The translations under genes were made by a program, and so were the position numbers. Below the pieces are notes generated by a model, which was not told where the DNA came from, ran no database searches, and saw only the letters and a list, made by a program, of their open reading frames with translations. Positions 9,622-18,127 of a stretch of 64,000 bases of DNA are shown here, in pieces. The stretch is from positions 183,106 to 247,105 of the forward strand of contig DAOTXS010000056.1 of the NCBI GenBank assembly GCA_034435055.1, in the 5' to 3' direction. Numbering within the stretch: position 1 is the first letter of the stretch; each line of letters begins with the position of its first letter. The DNA is from DAOTXS01 sp034435055. Lineage in GTDB: Bacteria > Chloroflexota > Anaerolineae > UBA4142.

Positions 9622-11448
9622 ATGGGAAAACGCAGTCGTTCCGCCAAAAAATCGGCGAGGAGAAATCTTTCTGCCGACCTCGCGCATCTTGAAACCGCCC
9701 AACTTGTGCGCGCCGCCGGCGAGGGGGAATATTTATTCAAACACACGTTGACGCAAGAAACGGTGTACGCTTCGTTGTTGAAAAATACGCGGCGTGAGAT
9801 TCACGCGCACGTCGCGCGAACGTACGAAGAGTTGTACGCGGATCAGCTGGATGAAATTGCCGCGCCGCTCGCGCAACACTACGCCGAAGCCGGCGACGAT
9901 GCGAAAACGCTCACGTACTCACTGCGCGCGGGCGATGCGGCGGCGCGCGTGTACGCGAACATCGAAGCGATTATGCATTACACGCGTGCGCTTGAAATCG
10001 CCAAGCGTGATGGATCGAAAAATGTTTCAACCCTGCAAGACCTCTATCTGAAACGCGGACGCACATTTGAACATTGCGGACAATTCGAGCAGGCACTTGC
10101 GAACTACGCCGAGATGAAATCACTCGCGCAGGAACGCGGCAATCGCGCGATGGAACTTGCCGCGTTGATGGCACGCGCTACTTTGCACGCCACGCCAACG
10201 CCTTTGCAAAATTTGGCACTCGGACGCGAATTATTGGACGGTGCCATCACCCTCGCCCGCGCATCGAACGACCGCGCGGCAGAATGCAAAATTTTGTGGA
10301 ACATGATGCTTGTCGAATACTTTGAAGGCAATCATCCATCGGCTACCGTGAACGGCGAGCAAGCCATTGCAATTGCGCGCGAACTGGGATTGCGCGAACA
10401 ACTGGCTTACGTACTCAACGACATTTCGCGGAATTATGTCGCCATCGGCAGAGCACAAGAAGCGCGCGCCGTATTGGAAGAAGCGCGCGAATTGTGGCGT
10501 GCGCTCGATAACTTGCCGATGCTGGCGGATAATCTCGGCTCATCGGCAGATGCGTTTTTCTCTTTCGGTCAATATGCTCAGGCACTCGCGTTTGCTGACG
10601 AAGCGTACCGCTTGGGCAAATCGATTGGCAACACATGGACGCAAGCGTACAGCCGGTGGATGGTCGGCGCGATTCATTTGGATTACGGCGAGTTTGCGCA
10701 AGGCGTCTCCGCCTTGGAAGAAACGATCACGCTCGGCGATCAAGCCGGTTTCGTCGTGGCGATGTGGGTTGCACGCACGATGCTTGCACTTTTTTGCGGA
10801 CAAATCGGACAGGCGCTGAAAGGGATTGCTCTGCTCGAACCGCTAATCCCGCAAGTCGAAGGACGGGATATTCCATTCAAAGCATGGGGCTTGGCAACAC
10901 TGGGCTTGTTGCTCTGGCAAATCGGCAACACCGCTAAAGCCGATGCGTTGATCAAACAAGCCAAACAGGGCACAAATCTAAAAGATCTAACCGCCTTCGT
11001 CCCGGTGATTATGGCGATGGCTGAGGGCGAACCGGCGCGCGCGCGCGGAGAGTATGATCAAGTTCTCGCCGTCGTCATACCATTGATCGACCACTATGAG
11101 ATGCTCGACATTCATCCATTCAAAACCGATGTGATGCTGCTGGCGGCAAAAGCGTTGCGCGGCAAGCGCGATCTTGCGGCGGCGCACGAATTACTAACGC
11201 GTGCCCGCGCAGAAGCCGAGTCAGTGAATCTGCGTCGCACGCTTTGGCAAATCCTCGCCGAATTGTCCGGCGTCGAACGCGAACGCGGCAACGAACTTGA
11301 AGCGCGCACTTTACTCGCACAATCGCGTGCGGTGATCGACGAGATTGTCGCGCGGACACCCGATGATCCCACACGATTGAGCGGGATCAATTTACGCGCA
11401 TCGTTCTTAAATCTACCGATGGTGCGCCAGGTGATAAATTCTCGATGA
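9622..11448 (+). CDS. Headless TPR tail module C (608 aa)
   Basis: The ATG at 9622, 2 nt after the previous stop, is preferred to a longer upstream reading that only antisenses the neighbour. The N-terminus is short and basic (MGKRSRSAKKSARRN), then LAHLETAQLVRAAG, YLFKHTLTQETVYASLLK and RREIHAHVARTYEELY, nearly identical to module B. TPR-like helix pairs follow, ending FLNLPMVRQV. No Walker motif or cyclase. The basic N-terminal 15 residues are unique in the array and could be a contact or nucleic-acid-binding tail, but this is a guess. Ends with a 4-nt ATGA overlap with the next gene, a sign of translational coupling. Confidence 0.8.
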   Translation: MGKRSRSAKKSARRNLSADLAHLETAQLVRAAGEGEYLFKHTLTQETVYASLLKNTRREIHAHVARTYEELYADQLDEIAAPLAQHYAEAGDDAKTLTYSLRAGDAAARVYANIEAIMHYTRALEIAKRDGSKNVSTLQDLYLKRGRTFEHCGQFEQALANYAEMKSLAQERGNRAMELAALMARATLHATPTPLQNLALGRELLDGAITLARASNDRAAECKILWNMMLVEYFEGNHPSATVNGEQAIAIARELGLREQLAYVLNDISRNYVAIGRAQEARAVLEEARELWRALDNLPMLADNLGSSADAFFSFGQYAQALAFADEAYRLGKSIGNTWTQAYSRWMVGAIHLDYGEFAQGVSALEETITLGDQAGFVVAMWVARTMLALFCGQIGQALKGIALLEPLIPQVEGRDIPFKAWGLATLGLLLWQIGNTAKADALIKQAKQGTNLKDLTAFVPVIMAMAEGEPARARGEYDQVLAVVIPLIDHYEMLDIHPFKTDVMLLAAKALRGKRDLAAAHELLTRARAEAESVNLRRTLWQILAELSGVERERGNELEARTLLAQSRAVIDEIVARTPDDPTRLSGINLRASFLNLPMVRQVINSR

Positions 11449-13214
11449 ACGTCGAAACGGCACTGGGGCAACTCGAATCCGCTCAACTCGTGCGCCGCCT
11501 CGGCGAAGAACCGGCGACGTACATTTTCAAGCACGCGCTGACGCAGGACGCGTCGTATCAATCGTTACTGCAAAAACAACGACGCGAGATTCATCGTCAC
11601 GTGGCACAGGCATACGAAGCCGAGTACGGCAATACCTGTCTTGACGATTACGCGGGCATTCTGGCGAATCATTACGCACAAGCAGGCGATGATGAACAGG
11701 CACGCATCTACGCATCGCGCGCAGGCGATTTGGCGGCACGTGTGTATGCGAACGCCGAAGCGATTGCGTTTTATGAGCAAGCACTCGATGCGGCAAAACG
11801 CAACAATGCAACAACCGAACAATTGCTTCACCTCTACACCAAACGCGGACGCGTCTTGGAAGTAATGGCGCACAATCCAAAAGCACTCGCTACGTATGAA
11901 GAGATGGCTGAATTTGCGCTCACTCGCGGCGACCGCGCGCTGGAATTGCAAGCATTGTTATTGCAAGGTAAGCTCGCCTCGATTCCTTCTGCCACCTATG
12001 ATCGAAATAAAGCGCTCGCGCTTGCGGAACAAGCAGAGGCGCTCGCACACGAATTGGGTGATCGCAAAGCGCAAGCGCATTCGTTGTGGAACCGCTTGAT
12101 GTTGCATCAGTACAACAGCGAGGTCTCTGATGCGATTCGATGCGGCGAACAGGCACTAGCGCTCGCGCGCGAACTCGATGCGCGCGAATTGCTGGGGTAC
12201 ATCGTAGGCGACCTGGCACGCGCGTACCTTAACGATGGAAAAATCGACAAGATGGCAACGCTGGAAACCGAAGCGCGCGCGATTTGGCGCGAACTGGATA
12301 ACAAGCCGATGCTGGCGGACCATTTGATGCAGTCTGCCACGCTGGCGTTGATTCGCGGTGATTACGACGAAAGCATCGCGCTGGGGGATGAGAGCATCGA
12401 ACTCAGTCGAGCCATTGGCAGTCAATTGAGTTTGATGGCAAGCCAGGGCGGTCAAGCTTTTCCCGTCCTCGACCGTGGTGATTTTACGCGCGCCATCCAA
12501 CTGATTCAAGATATTGTGAGCGAGGCGATCACTATCGGCTATCCTTTTCCAATGCAATATGCGCTCGGCGCATTGATCTATGGGATTGTTGGCGATTTCA
12601 AACGCGGCGAAGAAATGGCAGAGCAGGTGCGCTTGATGTTGCAAAATCCATTTCCCGAATTTTTCCGCGCGTGGTCGTGGGCATTGCTCGCGCGATTTTA
12701 TCTTGCCGCAGGCGATATGAAAAACGCAAGCGACGCGCTCACCGCGAGTGAAATCGAAAAACATCCAGAACGATTTGATGCGGCGAGTATTTTTGGCATG
12801 ATCGCACAAGGCGAAATGTTGTTGGCGCGCGGCGAATTTGAGCAAGCGATCCAAGTGATGGCAGAACGTGCAACCCTCTTGCGCCAACTGGGATTAAGAC
12901 AATCGTTGCATGACGCTCTATTTATCCAAGCAAAGGCGATGCACGCGCTGGGCAAGACGGAGCATGCGATAGAACTGTTGCATCAAGCGCGCGAGGTTGC
13001 AGAAGGGATGCAAGCGCGTCGATTGTTATGGCAGATTTACGCGGCATTGAGCGAAATCGAAACGGAACGCGGCAATGCGGGCAACGCAGAAAACTATCGT
13101 GCGCAAGCGCACGACCTTATCGACTTGATTGCGGCGCGTGCGCCAGACGATGTGCGCGCATCGTTTTTGAATTTGCCGGCGGTGCGCGCAGTGATCGATG
13201 CCAACCCCCATTGA
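11445..13214 (+). CDS. Headless TPR tail module D (589 aa)
   Basis: Starts at the ATGA overlap with module C. The N-terminus MNVETALGQLESAQLVRRLG, then YIFKHALTQDASYQSLLQ and RREIHRHVAQAYEAEY, again places the start at the same domain boundary as the other tails. The remainder is TPR-like repeats, ending in SFLNLPAVRAV as in modules B and C. No catalytic motif. It is the last member of the array; a new promoter candidate lies directly behind it. The four tails keep the same boundary and conserved motif although they are diverged in the repeats, which argues that they are maintained and not random debris. Confidence 0.8.
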   Translation: MNVETALGQLESAQLVRRLGEEPATYIFKHALTQDASYQSLLQKQRREIHRHVAQAYEAEYGNTCLDDYAGILANHYAQAGDDEQARIYASRAGDLAARVYANAEAIAFYEQALDAAKRNNATTEQLLHLYTKRGRVLEVMAHNPKALATYEEMAEFALTRGDRALELQALLLQGKLASIPSATYDRNKALALAEQAEALAHELGDRKAQAHSLWNRLMLHQYNSEVSDAIRCGEQALALARELDARELLGYIVGDLARAYLNDGKIDKMATLETEARAIWRELDNKPMLADHLMQSATLALIRGDYDESIALGDESIELSRAIGSQLSLMASQGGQAFPVLDRGDFTRAIQLIQDIVSEAITIGYPFPMQYALGALIYGIVGDFKRGEEMAEQVRLMLQNPFPEFFRAWSWALLARFYLAAGDMKNASDALTASEIEKHPERFDAASIFGMIAQGEMLLARGEFEQAIQVMAERATLLRQLGLRQSLHDALFIQAKAMHALGKTEHAIELLHQAREVAEGMQARRLLWQIYAALSEIETERGNAGNAENYRAQAHDLIDLIAARAPDDVRASFLNLPAVRAVIDANPH

Positions 13215-13240
13215 CGCAACTTGAACACCTCGGGTAGAAT
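13211..13240 (+). promoter_or_regulatory. sigma70-type promoter before the REC/oxidoreductase gene
   Basis: TTGACG (13211-13216), 18-bp spacer, TAGAAT (13235-13240), overlapping the stop codon of TPR module D and 34 bp before the next ATG. It may let the two-component genes be transcribed apart from the TPR array. Confidence 0.45.
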
Positions 13241-13274
13241 GCACGCAATTTGAAGAGATGGACGAGGAGACCCC

Positions 13275-14933
13275 ATGCCAAAGCCGATTATTCTCACACT
13301 CGATGATGAAGCCCCGGTTCTCAACGCAATCGAACGGGATTTGCGCCAAAAGTACGGCCGCGATTATCGCATTCTCAAAGCCGATACCGGCGCGGCGGCG
13401 CTCGACGCGCTGACGCAATTGCAGGCGCGCGGTGAAACCGCCGCCCTCTTCCTCGTCGATCAACGCATGCCGGCGATGAGCGGCACGCAATTCCTCGAAC
13501 AGGCGCGCGCGATTTTTCCCGACGCGAAAAAAGTTTTGCTCACCGCGTACGCAGACACGCAAGCCGCAATTCAATCGATCAATCAAATTGGCCTCGATTA
13601 TTATTTGATGAAACCCTGGGATCCGCCAAGCGAAAATCTCTACCCCGTTCTCGACGATTTGCTCGATGAGTGGAGAGCCAACGCCAAATTACCCTACGAA
13701 GGCATTCGATTGGCTGGCGCATTGTGGTCGCCGCAATCGCACGAAGTCAAAGATTTTCTCGCGCGGCATTTGATTGCGTATCAATGGCTCGACGTCGATA
13801 AAGATGATGCGGCGCGCGCCCTCGTCGAAACCAACAGCCCGGGCAAGATGCGTTTGCCGGTGGTGCATTTTCCCGACGGCACGATTCTGGTCGAGCCATC
13901 GTTGCGTGAACTGGCGGATAAAGTGGGAATGCAAACCCGCGCCGACGCCAAACTGTACGACATCATCATCATCGGCGCGGGACCGGCGGGATTATCGGCG
14001 GCGGTGTACGCTGGCTCGGAAGGACAAAGTGTCGTCGTGTTGGAGCGCGGCGTGCCGGGCGGTCAAGCCGGGAACAGTCCCAAAATCGAAAATTATCTGG
14101 GTTTTCCTTCCGGCTTGTCGGGGATGGATTTGGCGCGGCGCGCGATCACGCAAGCCAAACGCTTTGGCGCAGAATTGCTCGAAGCCACGGAAGCGGTGCG
14201 CATACGCACCGAAGGCAAATACTGGATCGTTACCTTGAAAGATGGAAGCGAGTTGACCGGTAAAACGATTTTGATGGCAACCGGCGCAACGTTTCGCCAA
14301 CTCGATGCGCCGGGCGTGAAGGAATTGACCGGCGCGGGCGTGTACTACGGCGCGGCGTACACCGAAGCGACGTATTATCGCGATCAACCGGTGTTCGTGG
14401 TCGGCGGCGCAAATTCCGCCGGGCAAGGCGCGATGTTTCTGAGTCGCTTTGCCAGCAAAGTGACGATGCTCATTCGCCGCGAGACGCAATGGTCGTCGAA
14501 ATATCTGCGTGACGCGGAAGAAACCAATCCGAAAATCGAGCGGCTGTTCAATACCGAAGTGCTCGAGGTGCGCGGCACGCCCGGCAAGTTGGAAGAAATC
14601 GTCGTGAAGAATAATGCGACCGGCGAAATAAAAACGTTGCCCGGCGCGGCGATGTTCATTTTTATCGGCGCACGTCCGAACAGCGAACTTGTTAAAGATA
14701 TGGTCGAGACAAATGAAAAGGGTTTTATCATCACCGCGCCCGATTTAACCCGCAACGGACGACGCCCCAAAGGTTGGACGTTGGAACGCGAACCTTTTCT
14801 ACTCGAGACCAGTTGTCCCGGCATCTTTGCCGCCGGCGATGTGCGGCAGGGGACGAACAATCGCGTGGCGCACGCGACCGGCGAAGGCGGGGTCGCAATC
14901 GCGTCGATTCAAGCGTATTTGAGTACACTCTAG
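13275..14933 (+). CDS. Response-regulator / glutaredoxin-like / thioredoxin-reductase-like fusion (552 aa)
   Basis: Residues 1-125 are a REC receiver domain with acidic D10-D11, phospho-acceptor D62 (LVDQRMP), T90 and K113. Residues about 143-219 resemble a glutaredoxin fold (VKDFL, DVDKDDAA, LPVVHFPDG, PSLRELADKVG), but the active-site CxxC is WSPQS (Ser at 152 and 155). Residues 228-552 are a thioredoxin-reductase-like flavoprotein with FAD motif GAGPAG (234-239), a second dinucleotide motif VVGGANSAGQG and a C-terminal ATGEGGVA motif, but the redox CxxC site reads GVYYGAAY (355-362), without Cys. So it is probably an FAD/NAD(P)H-binding signalling output, not a disulfide reductase. Ribosome site GAGGAGA. 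Followed by a sensor kinase that is its likely partner. Fused regulators of this type are known. Confidence 0.88.
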   Translation: MPKPIILTLDDEAPVLNAIERDLRQKYGRDYRILKADTGAAALDALTQLQARGETAALFLVDQRMPAMSGTQFLEQARAIFPDAKKVLLTAYADTQAAIQSINQIGLDYYLMKPWDPPSENLYPVLDDLLDEWRANAKLPYEGIRLAGALWSPQSHEVKDFLARHLIAYQWLDVDKDDAARALVETNSPGKMRLPVVHFPDGTILVEPSLRELADKVGMQTRADAKLYDIIIIGAGPAGLSAAVYAGSEGQSVVVLERGVPGGQAGNSPKIENYLGFPSGLSGMDLARRAITQAKRFGAELLEATEAVRIRTEGKYWIVTLKDGSELTGKTILMATGATFRQLDAPGVKELTGAGVYYGAAYTEATYYRDQPVFVVGGANSAGQGAMFLSRFASKVTMLIRRETQWSSKYLRDAEETNPKIERLFNTEVLEVRGTPGKLEEIVVKNNATGEIKTLPGAAMFIFIGARPNSELVKDMVETNEKGFIITAPDLTRNGRRPKGWTLEREPFLLETSCPGIFAAGDVRQGTNNRVAHATGEGGVAIASIQAYLSTL

Positions 14934-14935
14934 CC

Positions 14936-15020
14936 GCTGAAATACACAGAATCACACTGAAAGATTGAACAACGATTTTTGTTTTTTCTGTGCGGCGCTG
15001 TGTTCTTCTGTGGCAAATAT
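14936..15020. repeat. Dispersed intergenic repeat (cacaga/tctgtg type)
   Basis: Imperfect palindrome of oligos such as aatacacagaatcacac on one side and ctgtgttcttctgtgg on the other, filling the gap before the kinase gene. Related short units occur near 48575-48615 and 61080-61140. Confidence 0.5.
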
Positions 15021-15023
15021 GTT

Positions 15024-16412
15024 ATGAACGAAGAACTGATTCGCAAACAACTGCTCTTTGCCGGGCTATCGGAACAAGACATCGATTGGCTGGGACGAAT
15101 GGCGGAACCGGTCTATGTCCAAGCCGATGAATACCTGATGCGTGAAGGCGAGCCGGGCGATGCGCTTTATCTTGTGATGGACGGCGAGTTTGAGGTAACC
15201 AAGCGTTCCGGCAACAGCGATGTGGTACTCGCAATTCGCGGCGTCGGTGAAGTGTTTGGGGAAATGTCCCTGCTTGAACAGCGGCCGCGTTCCGCGTCTG
15301 CGCGCGCGTTGAAAAACAGCACGCTTCTCAAAATCAATCAAGCCGTTTTCAATCAGTTGATCGAAACGCGCCCCGCCGCCACACTTTCGATTCTGCGGAC
15401 GGTGATGGGACGGTTGCGCAACACCGAAGCAATGTTGCGGCAAAACGAAAAGATGGCGTCGCTTGGCACGCTCTCCGCCGGGTTGGCACACGAATTGAAC
15501 AATCCCGCCGCCGCGGCAAAACGGAGCAGCGCGCAACTGCGCGACCTCGTCAGCGATTGGCATCGGTGCGCCGCGGAACTGGGAATGTCCGGACTGACCG
15601 CGCCACAAAATTCTTTGCTCGATTCACTGCGCGAAGAGATGATCAAACGTTCGCTCGCGCCGATGCAAATCGATCCGCTGACGCGGAGCGATCGCGAAAG
15701 CGAATTGCAAACCTGGCTCGAAGATCATTCCATCGAACAGGCGTGGGAAATCGCGCCGGTGTTGATTGGCTTTGGCTGGAACGCCGGCGATGTCGCTAAA
15801 TTGAGCCAAGAATTTTCGCCGCCGCAATTCGCCGTCGTCTTGCGTTGGTTGTGCGTCGGCTGTTCGATTTATTCTTTGCTCGACGAAGTGAACAAGAGCG
15901 CGGAACGGATTTCGGAAATCGTCAAAGCGGTGAAATCGTACGCGTTTCTTGACCAAGCACCGATTCAAAACATCGATGTGCACGAAGGGTTGGAAAACAC
16001 ACTCGTCATTTTGCGAAGCAAACTCAAAGCCGGCGTTACCGTGATCCGCGCGTACGACCCGACTTTGCCGCGCATCGAAGCGTACGGAAGCGAGTTGAAT
16101 CAGGTGTGGACGAACATCATCGATAATGCGCTTGACGCGATGCAAGGCAAAGGGGAATTGAAAATCAAAACGCGCCGGCAAGACGAATGTGTCGTGGTGG
16201 AAATCACGGACAATGGACCCGGCATCCCGCCGGAAATTCAATCGCGCATTTTCGATTTGTTCTTCACGACCAAGCCGCCGGGCATCGGCACCGGAATGGG
16301 GCTGCACATTACGTACAATATCATCCAGAAACATCGCGGACAAATCAACGTTGAATCGCAACCCGGCGCAACGACGTTTCGCGTCGCGTTGCCGTTCCAA
16401 TTGAAAGCATGA
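15024..16412 (+). CDS. Sensor histidine kinase with cyclic-nucleotide-binding domain (462 aa)
   Basis: Start at ATG 15024 (MNEELIRKQL); the longer in-frame reading upstream is repeat sequence. Residues 8-115 are a cNMP-binding domain with a phosphate-binding cassette FGEMSLLEQRPRSASARA (E80, R89, S90), which keeps the residues expected for cyclic nucleotide contact. Residues about 141-460 form a histidine kinase: H-box GLAHELNNP with H156, N-box WTNIIDNALDAM, G1 ITDNGPGIP, F-box DLFFTTKP and G2 GIGTGMGLHI. No transmembrane segment is seen, so it is cytoplasmic. It sits behind a REC-domain fusion and downstream of cyclase-domain proteins, which suggests a cyclase to cNMP to kinase to REC chain; this circuit is inference. 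The stop overlaps the next start (ATGA). Confidence 0.9.
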   Translation: MNEELIRKQLLFAGLSEQDIDWLGRMAEPVYVQADEYLMREGEPGDALYLVMDGEFEVTKRSGNSDVVLAIRGVGEVFGEMSLLEQRPRSASARALKNSTLLKINQAVFNQLIETRPAATLSILRTVMGRLRNTEAMLRQNEKMASLGTLSAGLAHELNNPAAAAKRSSAQLRDLVSDWHRCAAELGMSGLTAPQNSLLDSLREEMIKRSLAPMQIDPLTRSDRESELQTWLEDHSIEQAWEIAPVLIGFGWNAGDVAKLSQEFSPPQFAVVLRWLCVGCSIYSLLDEVNKSAERISEIVKAVKSYAFLDQAPIQNIDVHEGLENTLVILRSKLKAGVTVIRAYDPTLPRIEAYGSELNQVWTNIIDNALDAMQGKGELKIKTRRQDECVVVEITDNGPGIPPEIQSRIFDLFFTTKPPGIGTGMGLHITYNIIQKHRGQINVESQPGATTFRVALPFQLKA

Positions 16413-16810
16413 ACGAACAACACCTCAAACAAATTCTTGAGCGCACCCAAACGATAGCGACGGTTGGTTTCTCGACGAACCCGGACAAGCCGGGTTATTA
16501 CGTGCCGGAATATCTCATCCAACACGGTTATCGTGTGATTCCGGTGAATCCCACGACGCCGGAAATCATGGGCTTGAAAGCGTACCCCGATTTGCTCTCG
16601 ATTCCGGAACCGATCGACGTGGTGCAAATTTTTCGCCGCGCGGAAGACGTCCCGCCGATTGTCGAGCAAGCGATTCAGATTCGCGCCAAGGTCGTGTGGA
16701 TGCAAGAAGGGATTGTGAATGATGACGCGGCAAAAAAGGCGCGCGCCGCCGGGTTAATGGTCGTGATGGATAAATGTATGAAGAAAATGCATCAACGATT
16801 GATCGGATAA
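16409..16810 (+). CDS. CoA-binding domain protein (133 aa)
   Basis: Whole protein matches the small CoA-binding family related to the N-terminal domain of succinyl-CoA synthetase alpha: IATVGFSTNPDKPGYYVPEYL, then a Rossmann-like pattern with VIPVNP, IDVVQIFRR, VVWMQEGI and a C-terminal MVVMDKCMKK. Members bind CoA through the first glycine-rich stretch; the physiological role is unclear in most bacteria. Four-nt ATGA overlap with the kinase gene, so the two are probably translated together. Confidence 0.85.
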   Translation: MNEQHLKQILERTQTIATVGFSTNPDKPGYYVPEYLIQHGYRVIPVNPTTPEIMGLKAYPDLLSIPEPIDVVQIFRRAEDVPPIVEQAIQIRAKVVWMQEGIVNDDAAKKARAAGLMVVMDKCMKKMHQRLIG

Positions 16811-16821
16811 ATACAATTTTA

Positions 16822-16890
16822 CCGCAGAGGTCGCAAAGAACGCCGAGATTTTTTAGGATTTTTCTCCGCGAACTCGGCGTTCTTGGCAGT
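16822..16890. repeat. Intergenic palindromic repeat (gcaaagaacgccgag)
   Basis: Two arms, aagaacgccgag and ctcggcgttctt, separated by an AT-rich centre. Similar ccgcagag/gcaaagaacgc oligos are typical dispersed intergenic repeats; related sequence lies near 60360-60425. Confidence 0.5.
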
Positions 16891-16897
16891 GAAATAC

Positions 16898-16933
16898 AAA
16901 TCGGTCGGGTTACTGAAACCCGACCGATTTTTT
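16898..16933. terminator. Rho-independent terminator between convergent genes
   Basis: Perfect 12-bp stem (aaatcggtcggg / cccgaccgattt), 9-nt loop and a T run on the plus side. It serves the CoA-binding gene and, less clearly, the convergent nitroreductase gene. Confidence 0.8.
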
Positions 16934-16946
16934 AGATCGATGAAAT

Positions 16947-17711
16947 TTACTTGAGCGAAAAACCCTGTTCCTCTAAAATCGCACGCAATTCTATGCGCCA
17001 CGCCTGCGACACGCGCCGTGCAGTATGTTCGAGCCAGCCGTACCATTCCATTTCACCCGGTTTGCCCGGCACCGGAATTTGGCGACGGTCGTAAATGCCG
17101 GTCTCCGCCATCGTGCCATCGTACGCGCGCAGAAATTCATCTTGCGCCGCGTTGTACTTTTCCCGATGCAAAATCGCGCGCATCGGTAAACGCGGACGCG
17201 GGCGTGGTGGTTGCGCCGAAAAACCAACCGTCATCCCGCTGATCGGAAAAACGAGACGCGGCAAACCGAGCAATCGAATCACCTCGCGCGGTCGATTGCG
17301 GATCGAACCAATGTAGCAAATCCCCAGCCCCAACGATTCAGCGGCGAGCGCGGCATTCTGCGCGGCAATGACGGCGTCGATTGCGGCAATCAAAAAATTT
17401 TCGGTGTACTCGGTAACTTGCGAATAGCCGCGCAACTCGCACACACGCTCTGTCCGCGCGAGGTCGGCGCACCACGCGAGGAATAGCGGCGCTTGTGTGA
17501 TGTGTTTTTGGTCGGCGCACAGATGCGCGAGTTGCGCGCGTGTGTCCGCGTTCGTCACCGCGACGACCGAGTACGTTTGCAGATTCGACGAGGTGGACGC
17601 GCGTTGCGCGGCATCGATAATTTGTTCCAGCATCGCGTCTGACACCGGGTCGGTTTTGTAAGCGCGCGTGGAACCGTGCGCGCGAATCAAGTCCAGCGTT
17701 GGATTCGACAT
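16947..17711 (-). CDS. Nitroreductase-family NAD(P)H:FMN oxidoreductase (NfsA/FRP-like, 254 aa)
   Basis: Start placed at ATG 17711 (MSNPTLDLIRAHGSTRAYK) behind a GGGAG ribosome site; 15 upstream in-frame codons lack support. The N-terminal HGSTRAYK/DP pattern, ASTSSNLQTYS, AEYTEN-like TEYTENFLIAAIDAV and SLGLGICYIGSIRN are hallmarks of FMN-dependent NfsA/FRP nitroreductases, followed by the FPISGMTVGF segment that closes the FMN site. These enzymes reduce nitro compounds, quinones or free flavin with NADPH. Monocistronic, with a terminator shared with the convergent gene. The true substrate cannot be told. Confidence 0.88.
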   Translation of the reverse strand: MSNPTLDLIRAHGSTRAYKTDPVSDAMLEQIIDAAQRASTSSNLQTYSVVAVTNADTRAQLAHLCADQKHITQAPLFLAWCADLARTERVCELRGYSQVTEYTENFLIAAIDAVIAAQNAALAAESLGLGICYIGSIRNRPREVIRLLGLPRLVFPISGMTVGFSAQPPRPRPRLPMRAILHREKYNAAQDEFLRAYDGTMAETGIYDRRQIPVPGKPGEMEWYGWLEHTARRVSQAWRIELRAILEEQGFSLK

Positions 17712-17820
17712 CGAGTCTCCCTGAAGAATACTTGGTGGAGGATATTCCATCGTCATTTTATCGAAATCGAGTGGTGTGGCAAATCGAGTGGCATCGGATA
17801 AAAATTCGGCTGAATTCTTT

Positions 17821-17849
17821 TTGCAAAAACATGCAAAGCGTGTTAGAAT
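17821..17849 (+). promoter_or_regulatory. Promoter of the DUF4160 gene, leaderless arrangement
   Basis: TTGCAA (17821-17826), 17-bp spacer, TAGAAT (17844-17849). The -10 box ends 8 nt before ATG 17858, so the transcript would start at or next to the start codon. No ribosome site is visible. Confidence 0.6.
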
Positions 17850-17857
17850 CTATTCAA

Positions 17858-18127
17858 ATGAGTCCACGAGTTTTCAAAGACGGCGAATTTGTCTTCTGGT
17901 TTCATAGCTACGATGTGCTTCACGAAAACCGTGCTAGTGTCCATGTGGGCAAGGGTTCGCAAAACGACGCAAATGATCCAAAAATCTGGATTGAACCGCA
18001 AATACAAGTCGCGCGTATGGGACACACGCTGAGTCAAGTCGAATTGAATCAAGCAATCAAGATTATTGAGCGCAAACTAGAACGCATACGGGAGGCGTGG
18101 AATGATCACAAACGCAAAACCAACTGA
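17858..18127 (+). CDS. DUF4160 domain protein (89 aa)
   Basis: Start placed at ATG 17858 (MSPRVFKDGEFVFWF) because the promoter -10 ends 8 nt upstream; longer readings have no homology. The sequence MSPRVFKDGEFVFWFHSYDV, HVGKG, KIWIEP and LNQAIKIIERKLERI is typical of DUF4160 proteins, small cytoplasmic proteins of unknown function usually paired with a DUF2442 gene, as here. The pair often lies in accessory DNA and behaves like a mobile two-gene module; a toxin-antitoxin role has been suggested by context in general but nothing here proves it. Overlaps the partner by 26 nt. AT-richer than the neighbours upstream. Confidence 0.8.
   Translation: MSPRVFKDGEFVFWFHSYDVLHENRASVHVGKGSQNDANDPKIWIEPQIQVARMGHTLSQVELNQAIKIIERKLERIREAWNDHKRKTN

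Noticed and set aside
13275..14933. Thioredoxin reductase trxB
   Set aside because: The essential CxxC is absent, so the enzymatic name would mislead.
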